Assembly: GCA_022766785.1 (NCBI GenBank)
Contig: JALEOL010000053.1
Span: forward strand, 1 to 38,042
DNA: 38,042 bases
From: Oscillospiraceae bacterium
GTDB taxonomy: Bacteria; Bacillota; Clostridia; Oscillospirales; Ruminococcaceae
Direction of reading: 5' to 3'
Translations under genes and position numbers: made by a program
Shown: positions 1 to 8,868 of the stretch, piece by piece
Position numbering within the stretch: the first letter of the stretch is position 1
Layout: every line of letters starts with the position of its first letter
Notes under the pieces: model-generated
What the model was told of the DNA's origin: nothing
The model's database searches: none
The model's input: only the letters and a program-made list of their open reading frames with translations

Positions 1-1365
1 CTTTGTACCGTTGTAGTCAAAATTATCGACATATACGGTACCGCTTTCTGTAAGCCTGAACGAATCATTGCCGAAGCGAATGTAATCCTCGCCATTATTC
101 GCTTCCAGATCGATGAAGTATATGAAGTTGTTCTCGCCTGCATTCAGCGAATCGCTCAAATAAGTGTTAGCGGTGGTATTAAATTTCTTGAGAACTTTGC
201 GCAGATCACCAATGGTGGTGTTGCCGTAGGTTTTGCCGACGGGATCGGGCACAATGTAATCTGCATATGCATAGCTGCCGATAAGCCAATCTTGTCCCTC
301 TTCGGCGGTGAGCACCATTGAGTACTCGTCTACCGCAGGGAGAGGCAATGCGATACGAGGGTCATAAGCGATCTCAAGCTGGATACGCGTATTCGGTTTA
401 GCTAATCTGATCTTATCGCTTACAGCCTGATTTTTTGAAATTTCGCCGTTCCAGAACAGCTTTGCACTGATCTCGATTTTTATTTCGTAGACAACGAAAG
501 AGTCCAGCTCGTCGGTACAAAGACTGTCGATGTATGTAGTGCCGGGGCTTGTAAGATCAAAACTATCCTCGCTGGACATAGTAGAGACCACAACTCCGTT
601 CCCGCATACAATCGCAACGTTGTAGTTGAATGCGTCTGCGCCTGCGTCCAGAGAGTCGCCGTAATAGGGGATCGCGCTCGTACTGATGTACTTGACATTC
701 TCGCGGAGTTGGCTAACGGTGGTTTCGCCGTAGGTAATGTCGTAATCGCAGCTTATCTTATCCGCAGGAATAGAGACTGAACCGAAGCAGTTGCCGCCAT
801 CCATCCAGTCGCTTGCGTCATAAGTGTTCACAGTGACATTCTCGCTGAGAGGAGCGAGAGAGATCGCTGCACGAGTGTCCGCAGTAAGATTGCTTACCGT
901 CACGGTGAATGTCGCAGCCGCGGGAATCTGGCTCTGAACCTTGAATACGGGGTTGTCCTCCAGCTGTTCCGCGGTGAGGGTCATTTCAAAAACCGTCTTG
1001 TTGGAGTCATAGGTGCAGCGGGGCATTGTAGCTTTGTCCCAGTTGTTGTTGATGACAACGCCGAACGCCGCCTCCGGAGCTTTTCCGTCACCGCCCACGA
1101 TTCCTGTTTCATCGGTCACGCAGGTGATCGTGACGGTGGTGAATTGGTTCATTATGCCGTACGATCTCAGATCCACGACAAAAGAATCCCAGCCATTAAC
1201 GGACTGACTGTCGATCACGGTCTGTGCCGCACCGTCTGCCGGCAGCATCGGGAGATCCCAGGTGCTGTCATCTGCCGCGAACGCTGTGGGAGATACTGAA
1301 GCGACCGATGATGTGATCGCCATTATCCCTGCCAGAGCGCCGGACAATAGTTTTTTGATATTCAT
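1..1365 (-). CDS. Secreted protein with internal repeat, function unknown (3' end outside window)
   Basis: The gene runs off the left edge of the window, so only the first 455 residues are visible. The ATG at 1365 follows AGGAGGTG at good spacing. Residues 1-30 form a clear Sec signal peptide (two Lys, hydrophobic core, TAFA cleavage before ADD), so the product is exported. The mature part is rich in Thr, Asp and Asn with no recognised catalytic motif. Two segments repeat about 168 residues apart (roughly 211-284 and 379-453): each begins TYGxTT, then has LR, DSLxAG, DSFxLT and GTxYxD. This suggests tandem beta-rich modules, perhaps adhesive or carbohydrate-binding. It has its own promoter and lies upstream, on the same strand, of nothing else visible. 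I do not recognise the family; no Fn3 or dockerin appears in the visible part. Confidence 0.85.
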   Translation of the reverse strand, partial: MNIKKLLSGALAGIMAITSSVASVSPTAFAADDSTWDLPMLPADGAAQTVIDSQSVNGWDSFVVDLRSYGIMNQFTTVTITCVTDETGIVGGDGKAPEAAFGVVINNNWDKATMPRCTYDSNKTVFEMTLTAEQLEDNPVFKVQSQIPAAATFTVTVSNLTADTRAAISLAPLSENVTVNTYDASDWMDGGNCFGSVSIPADKISCDYDITYGETTVSQLRENVKYISTSAIPYYGDSLDAGADAFNYNVAIVCGNGVVVSTMSSEDSFDLTSPGTTYIDSLCTDELDSFVVYEIKIEISAKLFWNGEISKNQAVSDKIRLAKPNTRIQLEIAYDPRIALPLPAVDEYSMVLTAEEGQDWLIGSYAYADYIVPDPVGKTYGNTTIGDLRKVLKKFNTTANTYLSDSLNAGENNFIYFIDLEANNGEDYIRFGNDSFRLTESGTVYVDNFDYNGTK

Positions 1366-1409
1366 TAATACACCTCCTGGCATTTTGCGCATTTCTGCGT
1401 CTTACTTTT

Positions 1410-1438
1410 ATTATATCCACATTATACCACTTTGTCAA
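1410..1438 (-). promoter_or_regulatory. Consensus sigma-A promoter of the partial secreted protein
   Basis: On the minus strand TTGACA (1438-1433) and TATAAT (1415-1410) are separated by exactly 17 bases, a perfect consensus. It lies 45 bases upstream of the start codon. This implies strong, basally constitutive transcription unless a repressor acts. Confidence 0.85.
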
Positions 1439-1580
1439 GAAAAAATGGTATGCATATCTGCATTTTTTTCGTGTTTATGTTTTGCGAAAATGAACGAATT
1501 TACTGCCTGTTTTTTGTATATTTTTATAATTACAGATTCTTTCTTTGTAAAGTTCACCTCTGAAAAATGCTTCAAATTAT

Positions 1581-1613
1581 AAAAAAAAAGCCCCAGGCAC
1601 TACGCCCGGGGCT
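1581..1613 (-). terminator. Rho-independent terminator of the 1310-aa GLUG/Fn3 gene
   Basis: Read on the minus strand, AGCCCCGGG and a matching CCTGGGGCT arm form a GC-rich hairpin followed by a run of nine T. It starts 17 bases after the stop codon. Related hairpins follow the GH5 gene, the 845-aa GLUG gene and the protease gene. Confidence 0.9.
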
Positions 1614-1629
1614 ATCGCACTATTTTGAT

Positions 1630-4600
1630 TTAAGATACCGAAGCCGATACAGTTTCGGACATATCGCTCCATGCGCCGTTTACATAAGCCTTGACTACGA
1701 AGTAATAGGTTTCTCCGCCTGTAAGGTCTTTCGCGGTGTATGTTGTCTTTGTTCCGGCAGCGCCGAGCGTTACCCAGCTGGTGCCTTTCTTTACCATTAC
1801 AACATAGTTTGAAGCGCCTGTTACTGCGTCCCATGTGATAGTAGCCTGACCTGCGCCGCCCACCGCCTTTACGTTCTGCGGTGTAATGCATACCGGGATA
1901 GCAGATACGATCGCGGATTCATCGCTCCACGAGCCGTTGACGTAAGCCTTAATCATGTAGAAGTACTTGCCGCCGTTCGCCAGACCTCTGGAGGTGAATG
2001 TTGTGCCTGCTCCGGAAGAACCGATTTTGAGCCACGCGGTGCCTTTCCTCAGGAACACGGCGTAGTTAGAAGCGCCGGGAACAGCGTCCCAGGTGAGAGT
2101 TACCTTGCTGTCGCCTGCGGAAGCCTTTACGTTCTGCGGCGTAATGCATACCGGGATCGCAGACACGATCGCAGATTCCTCGCTCCATACGCCGTTGACG
2201 TAAGCCTTTACCATGTAGAAGTACTTGCCGCCGTTCGCCAGACCTCTGGAGGTGAATGTGGTATTAGTGCCGGAAGAACCGATTTTGAGCCATGTTGTGC
2301 CTTTTCTCAGGAACACGGCGTAGTTTGTCGCACCGGAAACTTCATCCCAGGTGAGAGTTACCTTGCTGTCTCCTGGAACTGCCTTTACATTGGTGGGAGC
2401 AGGGGTGACAGCAGCCGTAGGAGTTGCGGATACCGGATCGGACATCTCGCTCCATGTGCCATAAACGTAAGCCTTGACGCCAAAGGTATAGGTCGTGCCA
2501 CCTGTAAGTCCGGTAGCAGTGTAGCTATTATTTGTGCCGGTCGCGCCAAGCGACTTCCATGAGGTGCCGTCCTTTACGAAAACAGCATAATTGGTCGCGC
2601 CGGAAATTGCCCCCCAGAACAAGGATACCTGTCCCACGCCGGGTGTTGCCATAACTATTGGTTTTTCAGCAATAAATGGTGTTGCATATACAAGATCAGA
2701 GAAAGAGAACTCTGTCCATTCTGAATCGATAAGCGCCCTCGCGATAAAGCCATACTCAACTCCGTTCGTAAGACCGTTTACTGTGATCGATGTTCCGCTT
2801 GTCTTTCCTGCAGAAGTGTACTTGCCATTGAGATAGTAAAATACTGCATATTGAGTTGCATCGGGATGCTCTTCCCATGAAACGACAGCATTTGCGTTAC
2901 CAGCCTTAACATTGAACATAAGGTCGGGATATCCTTCAGGCGTTGCATATACAAGGTTTGATTTATCCGTTGCTGTCCAATTATCATCAACGCACGCCAG
3001 CACAAGGAATCCGTATTTAACGCCGTTTGTAAGATCGACGGCGACCATGGAAGTACCGGACGTACTGCCTACATAATTAAACTCGTCATCAAGATAATAG
3101 TATAAGGAATATCTGGAAGCGCCGGTAACTTCAGTCCACGAAACAGTGACCTTGCAGTCGCCGGGAACAGCAGTGATCACAGGACTGGGAACTTCGCCGG
3201 GAGTGATGTAAATAAGATTTTCGGCGTTGATATCAGTCCAGCTGTCGTTAATGCAGGCAAGCACCAGAACGCCGTACTTTGTTCCGTTGGTGAGTCCGCT
3301 TATCGTGGCAGATGTTCCGGTCGTCACAGTGACGGGGGTATACTGTCCGTTAAGATAGGTGTAAACAGAATATTTTGAAGCTCCTGCTACTGTTGTCCAT
3401 GAAACATCTACCTGACCATCTCCGGTCTTGACCGCAAACCTGGGTGACGGAACCTTTAAAGGAGTTTCATAAACTATATCCTCGATGCCTGCCTTTGTCC
3501 ATATTCCGTTCACACAGGCAACCACAGCAAATCCGTACTTTGTGCCGTTAGTCAGCCCGGTAACTGTAAAAGATGTATCGGTGGTCATTCCGGAAAGTTT
3601 GCTGCCTGAGTTCAGGTAATAATATACTCCGTATCTGGAAGCACCTGTTACACCGTCCCATGTCACTGTTACCTGACCATCACCGGGTGTAAGAGAAGTG
3701 ATCGCCGGTTTGCCCGGTTTGAAATATGCCTCGTCATCGTCAAACGCAGTCAGGTCGGGGTAATAAAGACATTCGCCTGAATTTGACTCCTTTGTCCAAT
3801 AATTGCTGTCGAAGCCTAAATCGCTCAGCGCAGTTGCCGCAGTAAGCTGCATGGTTGTTTTGCTGAACTCATCTGCGCTGCCCCCGGATACGGTGATATC
3901 AAAGTAGATATTGCTGTGGGAGATGCAGGAACTGTTGCATGCGCCTAACAGAGATACTGTTGAGCCGCTGATCGTGCAGACGGCATAGCAATTACTTATA
4001 CTGGTGTCTTGTGAATCGGTAGTAGGGCCATATCCGATCAAGCCGCCTACATCTTGCTTGTCGCCTTTGTTGTAAATATTGCCGATATTGTAGCTGTTAT
4101 TTAACGCGCTCGAGTTAAAAGAACCGACTAATCCGCCGATACAATTAGAATAGCATGCCAGCGTGCCTGAATTATAGCAGCAGGAAATTTCGCTGGATTT
4201 ATTCAGATAACTGCAAATACCGCCAACATATGTTGTTCCTGTAATGCTTGCTGTATTATAGCAGCGAAGTATAGAAGCAGATATGCCATAGCCGCATATT
4301 CCTCCGGTGTATGTTGCTCCGTCAATCGTTCCATCATTATAGCAGTCGCATATTTCCGATCCATCAGAGTATCCGCACACACCGCCGGTATTGTTATTGC
4401 TTGTTACAGAACCCAGATTAAAGCAATTGGTGATGTCGCTGTTATCAACATAGCCGCATACTCCTCCCGAATACGAATAGCCTTTGACAATGCCTGTGTT
4501 ATCGCAGTTGGAAACGCTGGTATCATCAATCGAATTACCGCATATTCCGCCAGTCTTTTTCGAGCCGGTTATGGTGCCGGAATTGCTGCAGTCTGTGACA

Positions 4601-5562
4601 ATTACCGCGTCTGCATCGCCAACTACTCCGCCGACATTGGTGTTGCCTGTAACATTACCGGTGTTATAGCAGTTTTTTGTATAACCGCTGGTCAACGGGT
4701 CGCTAAAAAGCACCGGCATACATTCGCCGCATACTCCGCCGATATCCGACGCATAGTCTGAACCGAAAATTCCGCCTTCGTTGTGGCAGTCGGTGACAAT
4801 ACCCTGGTTTAAGCCGCATATGCCGCCGACCTTTAAGGTTTTATCCGTTGAAAAAGAGCCTGTTCCGGATATACTGCCGGTGTTGTAACAGTTGCTTATG
4901 GTGCCGCTGTTATATCCGGCTATTCCGCCGCCATATCCGCCTGTGTTGTATACATTTACAGTAGAGGTGTTGTAGCAGTCGATTATTTTGCCCGAGTTAT
5001 AGCCGCAGATACCTCCTGCATAATCCTTGTTTGTACGAACCCTGCCATCGGTAACGCCGAGGTTCTTAACAACACCAGAGGTGCCGATTCTTCCGAAAAG
5101 TCCACGCTCACTCGTATTGGTGTCTATGTATAAACCAATGACCTTATGCCCGTTTCCGTCGAAAGATCCGTTAAACGGAATGTATTCACTGCCCATAGGA
5201 GTCCAGGCATTGCTGAGCGAATCCGGATAGTTAAGCAGAATATCCGCAGTGAGCTTGAAATACATGCCGGTTCTGTCTGAGACACTTGCCATGTCATCGA
5301 AATGCATCACCGCCGCGAGCTGTTCTCCGGTGGCGATAAGATACGGGTCGCTTGGTGTGCCCGAGCCGCCCGCAAAGGAAGCGGCTATGTTTCCGCTCCA
5401 TAGGGGAGAGGTCGCGCCATCGCCTGTTTCGGTTATGCCGGTGCCAATTACTTGCGCAAATGCAGCAGAAGGGATCGCAGCTACGACAGTTGCTGCCGCA
5501 AGTATAGCCGCAAGAAACGATCTCAGTTTCTTGATCGTTTTTGTCTGACAATGCTTTTTCAT
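1630..5562 (-). CDS. Secreted GLUG-repeat surface protein with eight Fn3-like modules
   Basis: A 1310-aa exported protein. The ATG at 5562 follows AGGAGGATAA, and residues 1-36 are a signal peptide ending SAAFA. Residues about 60-130 carry a DPYLIATGEQL segment typical of proteins with GLUG repeats. About 14 GLUG-like repeats follow to roughly residue 550 (GGICGY...SxIxxCYNxGxI), probably stacking as a beta-helix. Eight Fn3-like modules of 86-89 residues fill about 616-1310; the last three are nearly identical to modules in the neighbouring genes. The C terminus ends SASVS. There is no LPXTG, dockerin or SLH motif, so the anchoring mode is unknown. The likely role is surface adhesion to polysaccharide or host glycan, inferred from GLUG family membership. 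The 845-aa protein at 9039-11576 is a paralogue with the same layout. Confidence 0.88.
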   Translation of the reverse strand: MKKHCQTKTIKKLRSFLAAILAAATVVAAIPSAAFAQVIGTGITETGDGATSPLWSGNIAASFAGGSGTPSDPYLIATGEQLAAVMHFDDMASVSDRTGMYFKLTADILLNYPDSLSNAWTPMGSEYIPFNGSFDGNGHKVIGLYIDTNTSERGLFGRIGTSGVVKNLGVTDGRVRTNKDYAGGICGYNSGKIIDCYNTSTVNVYNTGGYGGGIAGYNSGTISNCYNTGSISGTGSFSTDKTLKVGGICGLNQGIVTDCHNEGGIFGSDYASDIGGVCGECMPVLFSDPLTSGYTKNCYNTGNVTGNTNVGGVVGDADAVIVTDCSNSGTITGSKKTGGICGNSIDDTSVSNCDNTGIVKGYSYSGGVCGYVDNSDITNCFNLGSVTSNNNTGGVCGYSDGSEICDCYNDGTIDGATYTGGICGYGISASILRCYNTASITGTTYVGGICSYLNKSSEISCCYNSGTLACYSNCIGGLVGSFNSSALNNSYNIGNIYNKGDKQDVGGLIGYGPTTDSQDTSISNCYAVCTISGSTVSLLGACNSSCISHSNIYFDITVSGGSADEFSKTTMQLTAATALSDLGFDSNYWTKESNSGECLYYPDLTAFDDDEAYFKPGKPAITSLTPGDGQVTVTWDGVTGASRYGVYYYLNSGSKLSGMTTDTSFTVTGLTNGTKYGFAVVACVNGIWTKAGIEDIVYETPLKVPSPRFAVKTGDGQVDVSWTTVAGASKYSVYTYLNGQYTPVTVTTGTSATISGLTNGTKYGVLVLACINDSWTDINAENLIYITPGEVPSPVITAVPGDCKVTVSWTEVTGASRYSLYYYLDDEFNYVGSTSGTSMVAVDLTNGVKYGFLVLACVDDNWTATDKSNLVYATPEGYPDLMFNVKAGNANAVVSWEEHPDATQYAVFYYLNGKYTSAGKTSGTSITVNGLTNGVEYGFIARALIDSEWTEFSFSDLVYATPFIAEKPIVMATPGVGQVSLFWGAISGATNYAVFVKDGTSWKSLGATGTNNSYTATGLTGGTTYTFGVKAYVYGTWSEMSDPVSATPTAAVTPAPTNVKAVPGDSKVTLTWDEVSGATNYAVFLRKGTTWLKIGSSGTNTTFTSRGLANGGKYFYMVKAYVNGVWSEESAIVSAIPVCITPQNVKASAGDSKVTLTWDAVPGASNYAVFLRKGTAWLKIGSSGAGTTFTSRGLANGGKYFYMIKAYVNGSWSDESAIVSAIPVCITPQNVKAVGGAGQATITWDAVTGASNYVVMVKKGTSWVTLGAAGTKTTYTAKDLTGGETYYFVVKAYVNGAWSDMSETVSASVS

Positions 5563-5629
5563 GGTTTATCCTCCTATATTTGATTAATGCAATTCTGCAT
5601 TATTCTCCAAAAAGACCGAATGCGCTGTA

Positions 5630-5658
5630 TATATCGCTCAAGAGATATATACAGCGCA
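5630..5658. repeat. Inverted repeat in the 5' leader of the 1310-aa GLUG gene
   Basis: GCGCTGTATATATC and GATATATACAGCGC are perfect inverted copies separated by a few bases. Transcribed from the promoter at 5722-5750, this would give a stable stem of about 14 base pairs between transcription start and ribosome site. It has no T run after it, so it is more likely an mRNA-stabilising or protein-binding structure than a terminator. Confidence 0.6.
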
Positions 5659-5721
5659 GCATATTATGTACAGAGTTTTGGGTCGTCAGTAAAAATTGTG
5701 ACAAACTATTTCCCAATAATT

Positions 5722-5750
5722 ATTATACTCTCATATCTTATTTTTGTCAA
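5722..5750 (-). promoter_or_regulatory. Consensus sigma-A promoter of the 1310-aa GLUG/Fn3 gene
   Basis: On the minus strand TTGACA (5750-5745), a 17-base spacer and TATAAT (5727-5722) form a perfect consensus, about 160 bases upstream of the start codon. The long leader (roughly 5563-5715) has no recognised riboswitch or T-box; a short inverted repeat (GCGCTGTATATATCGCTC / GAGATATATACAGCGC, about 5630-5658) could form a hairpin there. Confidence 0.82.
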
Positions 5751-5837
5751 GAAAAAATTCATTTGTGCCTTTATGATCTCAATGAGAAAATACCGTTGAC
5801 CTTACCGGGATCGTCAATATCCGCCAATAAATTCTGC

Positions 5838-5873
5838 AACAAAAACAGCCCCAGGCATTTCACCTGAGGCTGT
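5838..5873 (-). terminator. Rho-independent terminator of the GH5 gene
   Basis: Minus-strand ACAGCCTCAGG pairs with CCTGGGGCTGT across a short loop and is followed by TTTTG. It begins 15 bases after the stop codon. The hairpin belongs to the same family as those after the other Fn3 genes. Confidence 0.88.
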
Positions 5874-5887
5874 CGCGCTATTTTAAT

Positions 5888-8566
5888 TTAAGATATCGAA
5901 GCGGATACAGTTGCGGACATATCGCTCCATGCGCCGTTCACAAAAGCCTTGACCACGAAGTAATACTTTCCTCCGCTTGCAAGACCTTTGGCGGTGTAGC
6001 TGGTCGTTGTGCCGGCAGCGCCGAGCGTTACCCAGCTGGTGCCCTTCTTCATCATTACAACATAGTTTGAAGCGCCTGTTACTGCGTCCCATGTGATGGT
6101 AGCTTCGCCGGTACCGCCGACTGCCTTTACATTCTGCGGTGTAATGCATACCGGGATAGCAGATACGATCGCGGATTCATCGCTCCATGAGCCGTTGACG
6201 TATGCCTTTACCATGAAGAAATACTTTCCGCCGTTTGCCAGACCTCTTGCCGTAAATGTGGTATTCGTGCCGGAAGCGCCGATCTTGAGCCATGTTGTGC
6301 CCTTTCTCAGGAACACAGCGTAGTTGGAAGCGCCGGGAACAGCGTCCCAGGTCAGCGTTACCTTGCCGTCGCCTGCGGAAGCCTTTACGTTCTGCGGTGT
6401 GATGCAAACCGGGATCGCAGACACTATCGCGGATTCCTCGCTCCATACGCCGTTGACGTATGCCTTTACCATGTAGAAGTACTTGCCGCCGTTTGCAAGT
6501 CCTCTTGAAGTGAATGTGGTGTTAGTTCCGGAAGCGCCTATTTTGAGCCACGCAGTGCCTTTTCTCAGGAACACAGCGTAGTTCGTTGCACCCTCTACTG
6601 CGTCCCAGGTGAGAGTTACCTTGCTGTCGCCTGGAACTGCCTTTACATTGGTGGGAGCAGGGGTAGCGGCTGCTTTCGGGGTGGCAGATACAGAGTCGGA
6701 CATCTCGCTCCACTTGCCGTTTGCATAGGCTCTTACAGCAAATGTGTAGACAGTGCCGTTTGTCAGCCCTGTTGCGGTATAGGTTGTATTAGTGCCGGTC
6801 ATACCCAGGGACTTCCACGATGTGCCGTCCTTTACGAAAACGTTGTAATTAGTAGCTCCGGAAACCTTATCCCAGGTGAGCGTTACCCTGCCGTCGCCGG
6901 GAGTTGCCTTTATGTTGCAGGGCTTAACAACCTCGCCATTTTCAAGCACTTCTATCTTGTAGGCGGTACAGCCGCTGACAGAACAGCCTATGGTCTTTCT
7001 TCCCTTTGTGGTGGCAGTAGCCGGTATCGTGATATTCTCAGTGCCGTTGTAAATGTGGGTATGCGCCGATGTCCTCGGGATATACACCTTTGTCACGGTA
7101 AGGGAAGAAAATGTTGCGCCGATAAAGCCTCTGCTGAGGTCGGAAAGATCGCCGCCGAATTTGCTCAACAGAGTGCTGAATTTCCACTGTGCTACTCCGT
7201 CGGCACAGCTGTCCGGCTCAATCTTTACCCAGCCCTTGGCGTCGTTGCTGTCGCTCTGGAGGATAAACTCGGGAGCGGCGTCGCTTGTGTAATTGCAGTA
7301 GATCGTGTCCTCTGCGGACAGCGTTACTATCGTGCCTGCGTCAAGCTGAACAGCCTGACCCCATGCGTCGCATGTTCCGCCGGCAGATAGCACATCTTCA
7401 CCCGTGGTATATTCCTCACAGGCGGGAGCACCGTCGTATGCACCGATAATTGCGTCGGCAATTCCGCCGTATGTAAAGCTTCTCTGTGAGCGGTTGTAAA
7501 TTCCGAAATTCTCTGCGCCCGTACCATAGCAGTTGTTGTCCCACCATACGCACGGAATATCCTGCTGCGCAAACTGCCTTGCAAGTCCGCCGTAGATCCC
7601 TGCATACTTCTCGCGGTCTGTTGTGTTATTCTTGTTGCATGCGCCGAACTCACCGATAACGACCGGAACGCCCTTGCTTAAAAACAGCGACTCCATCCGG
7701 CCGAAGAATGCGGCAAGCTCTGTAAGATCCGAATCTCTCCAATCTGTATGACCTGTGCCTTCAAAGGCAAAATCAAACGGGAGATATGCGTGTATGGAAA
7801 CTGCGATCATATCATCATCGGCATTTTTTGTCCATGCCGCTGCCTTGGCATAATCCCCCGAAGCACAATAGGTCGGCAGCATGACAAGTCTGTCGGCATT
7901 GTTGCCGCCCGTAGCTCTGATAGCTGCACGCGCTGCCTCGTTGCACTGGTTTACGCTCTCGTAATAAGCAGCAGTTCCCATCCAGTCTTCTTGGCATCTT
8001 GGCTCGTTGTTGACCTCAAAAATCAGCTTGTCGCCATAATTCTTAAAGCGTTCTCCTATCTGATCCCAGATCGCAGTCAGCTCTGCCGAGATAACGTCCG
8101 TATTGGGAACATTGTGCTGCAGGTCATTATGGTGTACGTTGAGGATAACATACATATCGTTATCCAGACCATAATTAACGACCTCTTCCACTCTGTCCAT
8201 GTAGCCGCTGTCAATGGTATATGTGGAAGCGTTGGTATAATGATCATCCCATCTTACCGGCACACGCAGTGTTGTAAAGCCGCGCTGTGCGATATCGTCG
8301 ATCATTCCCTTGGTGGTGACAGGGTTGCCCCAGTAGGTTTCGTTGTTTGAGCTTTCGAGGGTATTTCCAAGGTTCCAGCCTGCGCCCATGTCATTCACGA
8401 TCTGGAAAGCCGTTAATCCCCTCATCTGTGAAGAATAAGAGGGCTCGGCTGCGGCAGTATTCTCTGCCATTGCAGGTGCAGAAACGGCAGGTGCACAAGC
8501 CGCCATAACTGCCGCCATCATTGCGGAGATAAAACGCTTTATCCCCCGTGAGCTTTTGTTTGTCAT
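5888..8566 (-). CDS. Secreted GH5 endoglucanase with unknown middle module and four Fn3-like modules
   Basis: An 892-aa exported glycoside hydrolase, most likely GH5 (subfamily 4-like) acting on beta-1,4-glucans such as cellulose, xyloglucan or mixed-linkage glucan. Residues 1-34 are a signal peptide (PAMA). The TIM barrel spans about 48-380: GWNLGNTLE at 63-71, RVPVRW at 101-106, VHH at 144-146, acid/base Glu188 in NNEPR, SIHAY at 257-261, nucleophile Glu306 in IGEFG and the substrate-stacking WW at 341-342. Residues about 388-500 form a beta-rich module I do not recognise, possibly carbohydrate binding. Residues 503-543 hold an HTH...CxxxxC segment common in Firmicute surface proteins. Four Fn3-like modules follow to the C terminus (SASIS). 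There is no dockerin, so it is probably not a cellulosomal enzyme. The promoter just upstream borders a MITE-like element. Confidence 0.93.
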   Translation of the reverse strand: MTNKSSRGIKRFISAMMAAVMAACAPAVSAPAMAENTAAAEPSYSSQMRGLTAFQIVNDMGAGWNLGNTLESSNNETYWGNPVTTKGMIDDIAQRGFTTLRVPVRWDDHYTNASTYTIDSGYMDRVEEVVNYGLDNDMYVILNVHHNDLQHNVPNTDVISAELTAIWDQIGERFKNYGDKLIFEVNNEPRCQEDWMGTAAYYESVNQCNEAARAAIRATGGNNADRLVMLPTYCASGDYAKAAAWTKNADDDMIAVSIHAYLPFDFAFEGTGHTDWRDSDLTELAAFFGRMESLFLSKGVPVVIGEFGACNKNNTTDREKYAGIYGGLARQFAQQDIPCVWWDNNCYGTGAENFGIYNRSQRSFTYGGIADAIIGAYDGAPACEEYTTGEDVLSAGGTCDAWGQAVQLDAGTIVTLSAEDTIYCNYTSDAAPEFILQSDSNDAKGWVKIEPDSCADGVAQWKFSTLLSKFGGDLSDLSRGFIGATFSSLTVTKVYIPRTSAHTHIYNGTENITIPATATTKGRKTIGCSVSGCTAYKIEVLENGEVVKPCNIKATPGDGRVTLTWDKVSGATNYNVFVKDGTSWKSLGMTGTNTTYTATGLTNGTVYTFAVRAYANGKWSEMSDSVSATPKAAATPAPTNVKAVPGDSKVTLTWDAVEGATNYAVFLRKGTAWLKIGASGTNTTFTSRGLANGGKYFYMVKAYVNGVWSEESAIVSAIPVCITPQNVKASAGDGKVTLTWDAVPGASNYAVFLRKGTTWLKIGASGTNTTFTARGLANGGKYFFMVKAYVNGSWSDESAIVSAIPVCITPQNVKAVGGTGEATITWDAVTGASNYVVMMKKGTSWVTLGAAGTTTSYTAKGLASGGKYYFVVKAFVNGAWSDMSATVSASIS

Positions 8567-8652
8567 AAAATTCCTCCTTTATGCTGTCCGAATTTTTCGC
8601 TGATCATATATACACCGAAACAAAGCCTTGATCCAAAATCAGTGTTTTCTTA

Positions 8653-8681
8653 ATTATATACTATTTTTTCATTTTGTGCAA
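8653..8681 (-). promoter_or_regulatory. Probable promoter of the GH5 gene
   Basis: Minus-strand TATAAT (8658-8653) lies 17 bases from a weak -35, TTGCAC (8681-8676). The -35 is poorer than in the other genes here, which would fit an activated promoter. Element A1 ends 27 bases upstream of the -35. Confidence 0.5.
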
Positions 8682-8707
8682 CCCCAAAACAGGTGATTTT
8701 GGAAATA

Positions 8708-8868
8708 ATACTAATAACCATTTAAACTCAGGAAATCTTTGCAGAAATCCAGCAACGCTCTCGTCGTCAAAGAAACTTGACGTACATACAGTACGCCTGC
8801 GTTTCTTTTCCTAGATAACGGCACTGTCTTTCTGCAAATCTTTTCCTTCGTTAAACGGTTATTAGTAT
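8708..8868. mobile_element. MITE-like inverted-repeat element, family A copy 1 (161 bp)
   Basis: Both ends carry the inverted repeat ATACTAATAACCRTTTAAAC (right end GTTAAACGGTTATTAGTAT). Subterminal blocks GGAAATCTTTGCAGAAA and TTTCTGCAAATCTTTTCC are also inverted copies, and AAAGAAAC pairs with GTTTCTTT inside, so the whole element can fold into one long hairpin. It encodes no protein. Related copies lie at 21902-22226, 32387-32445 and, partly, at 35303-35319. The outer TA may be a target duplication of the IS630/mariner type, which is an inference. It sits between the 845-aa GLUG gene terminator and the GH5 promoter. Confidence 0.8.

Noticed and set aside
7748-8350. 200-codon open frame on the plus strand
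   Set aside because: Antisense to the GH5 catalytic domain, whose motifs are all intact on the other strand.
5888-8566. Cellulosome enzyme
   Set aside because: No dockerin (duplicated calcium-binding loop) in any of the secreted proteins and no cohesin in the window.
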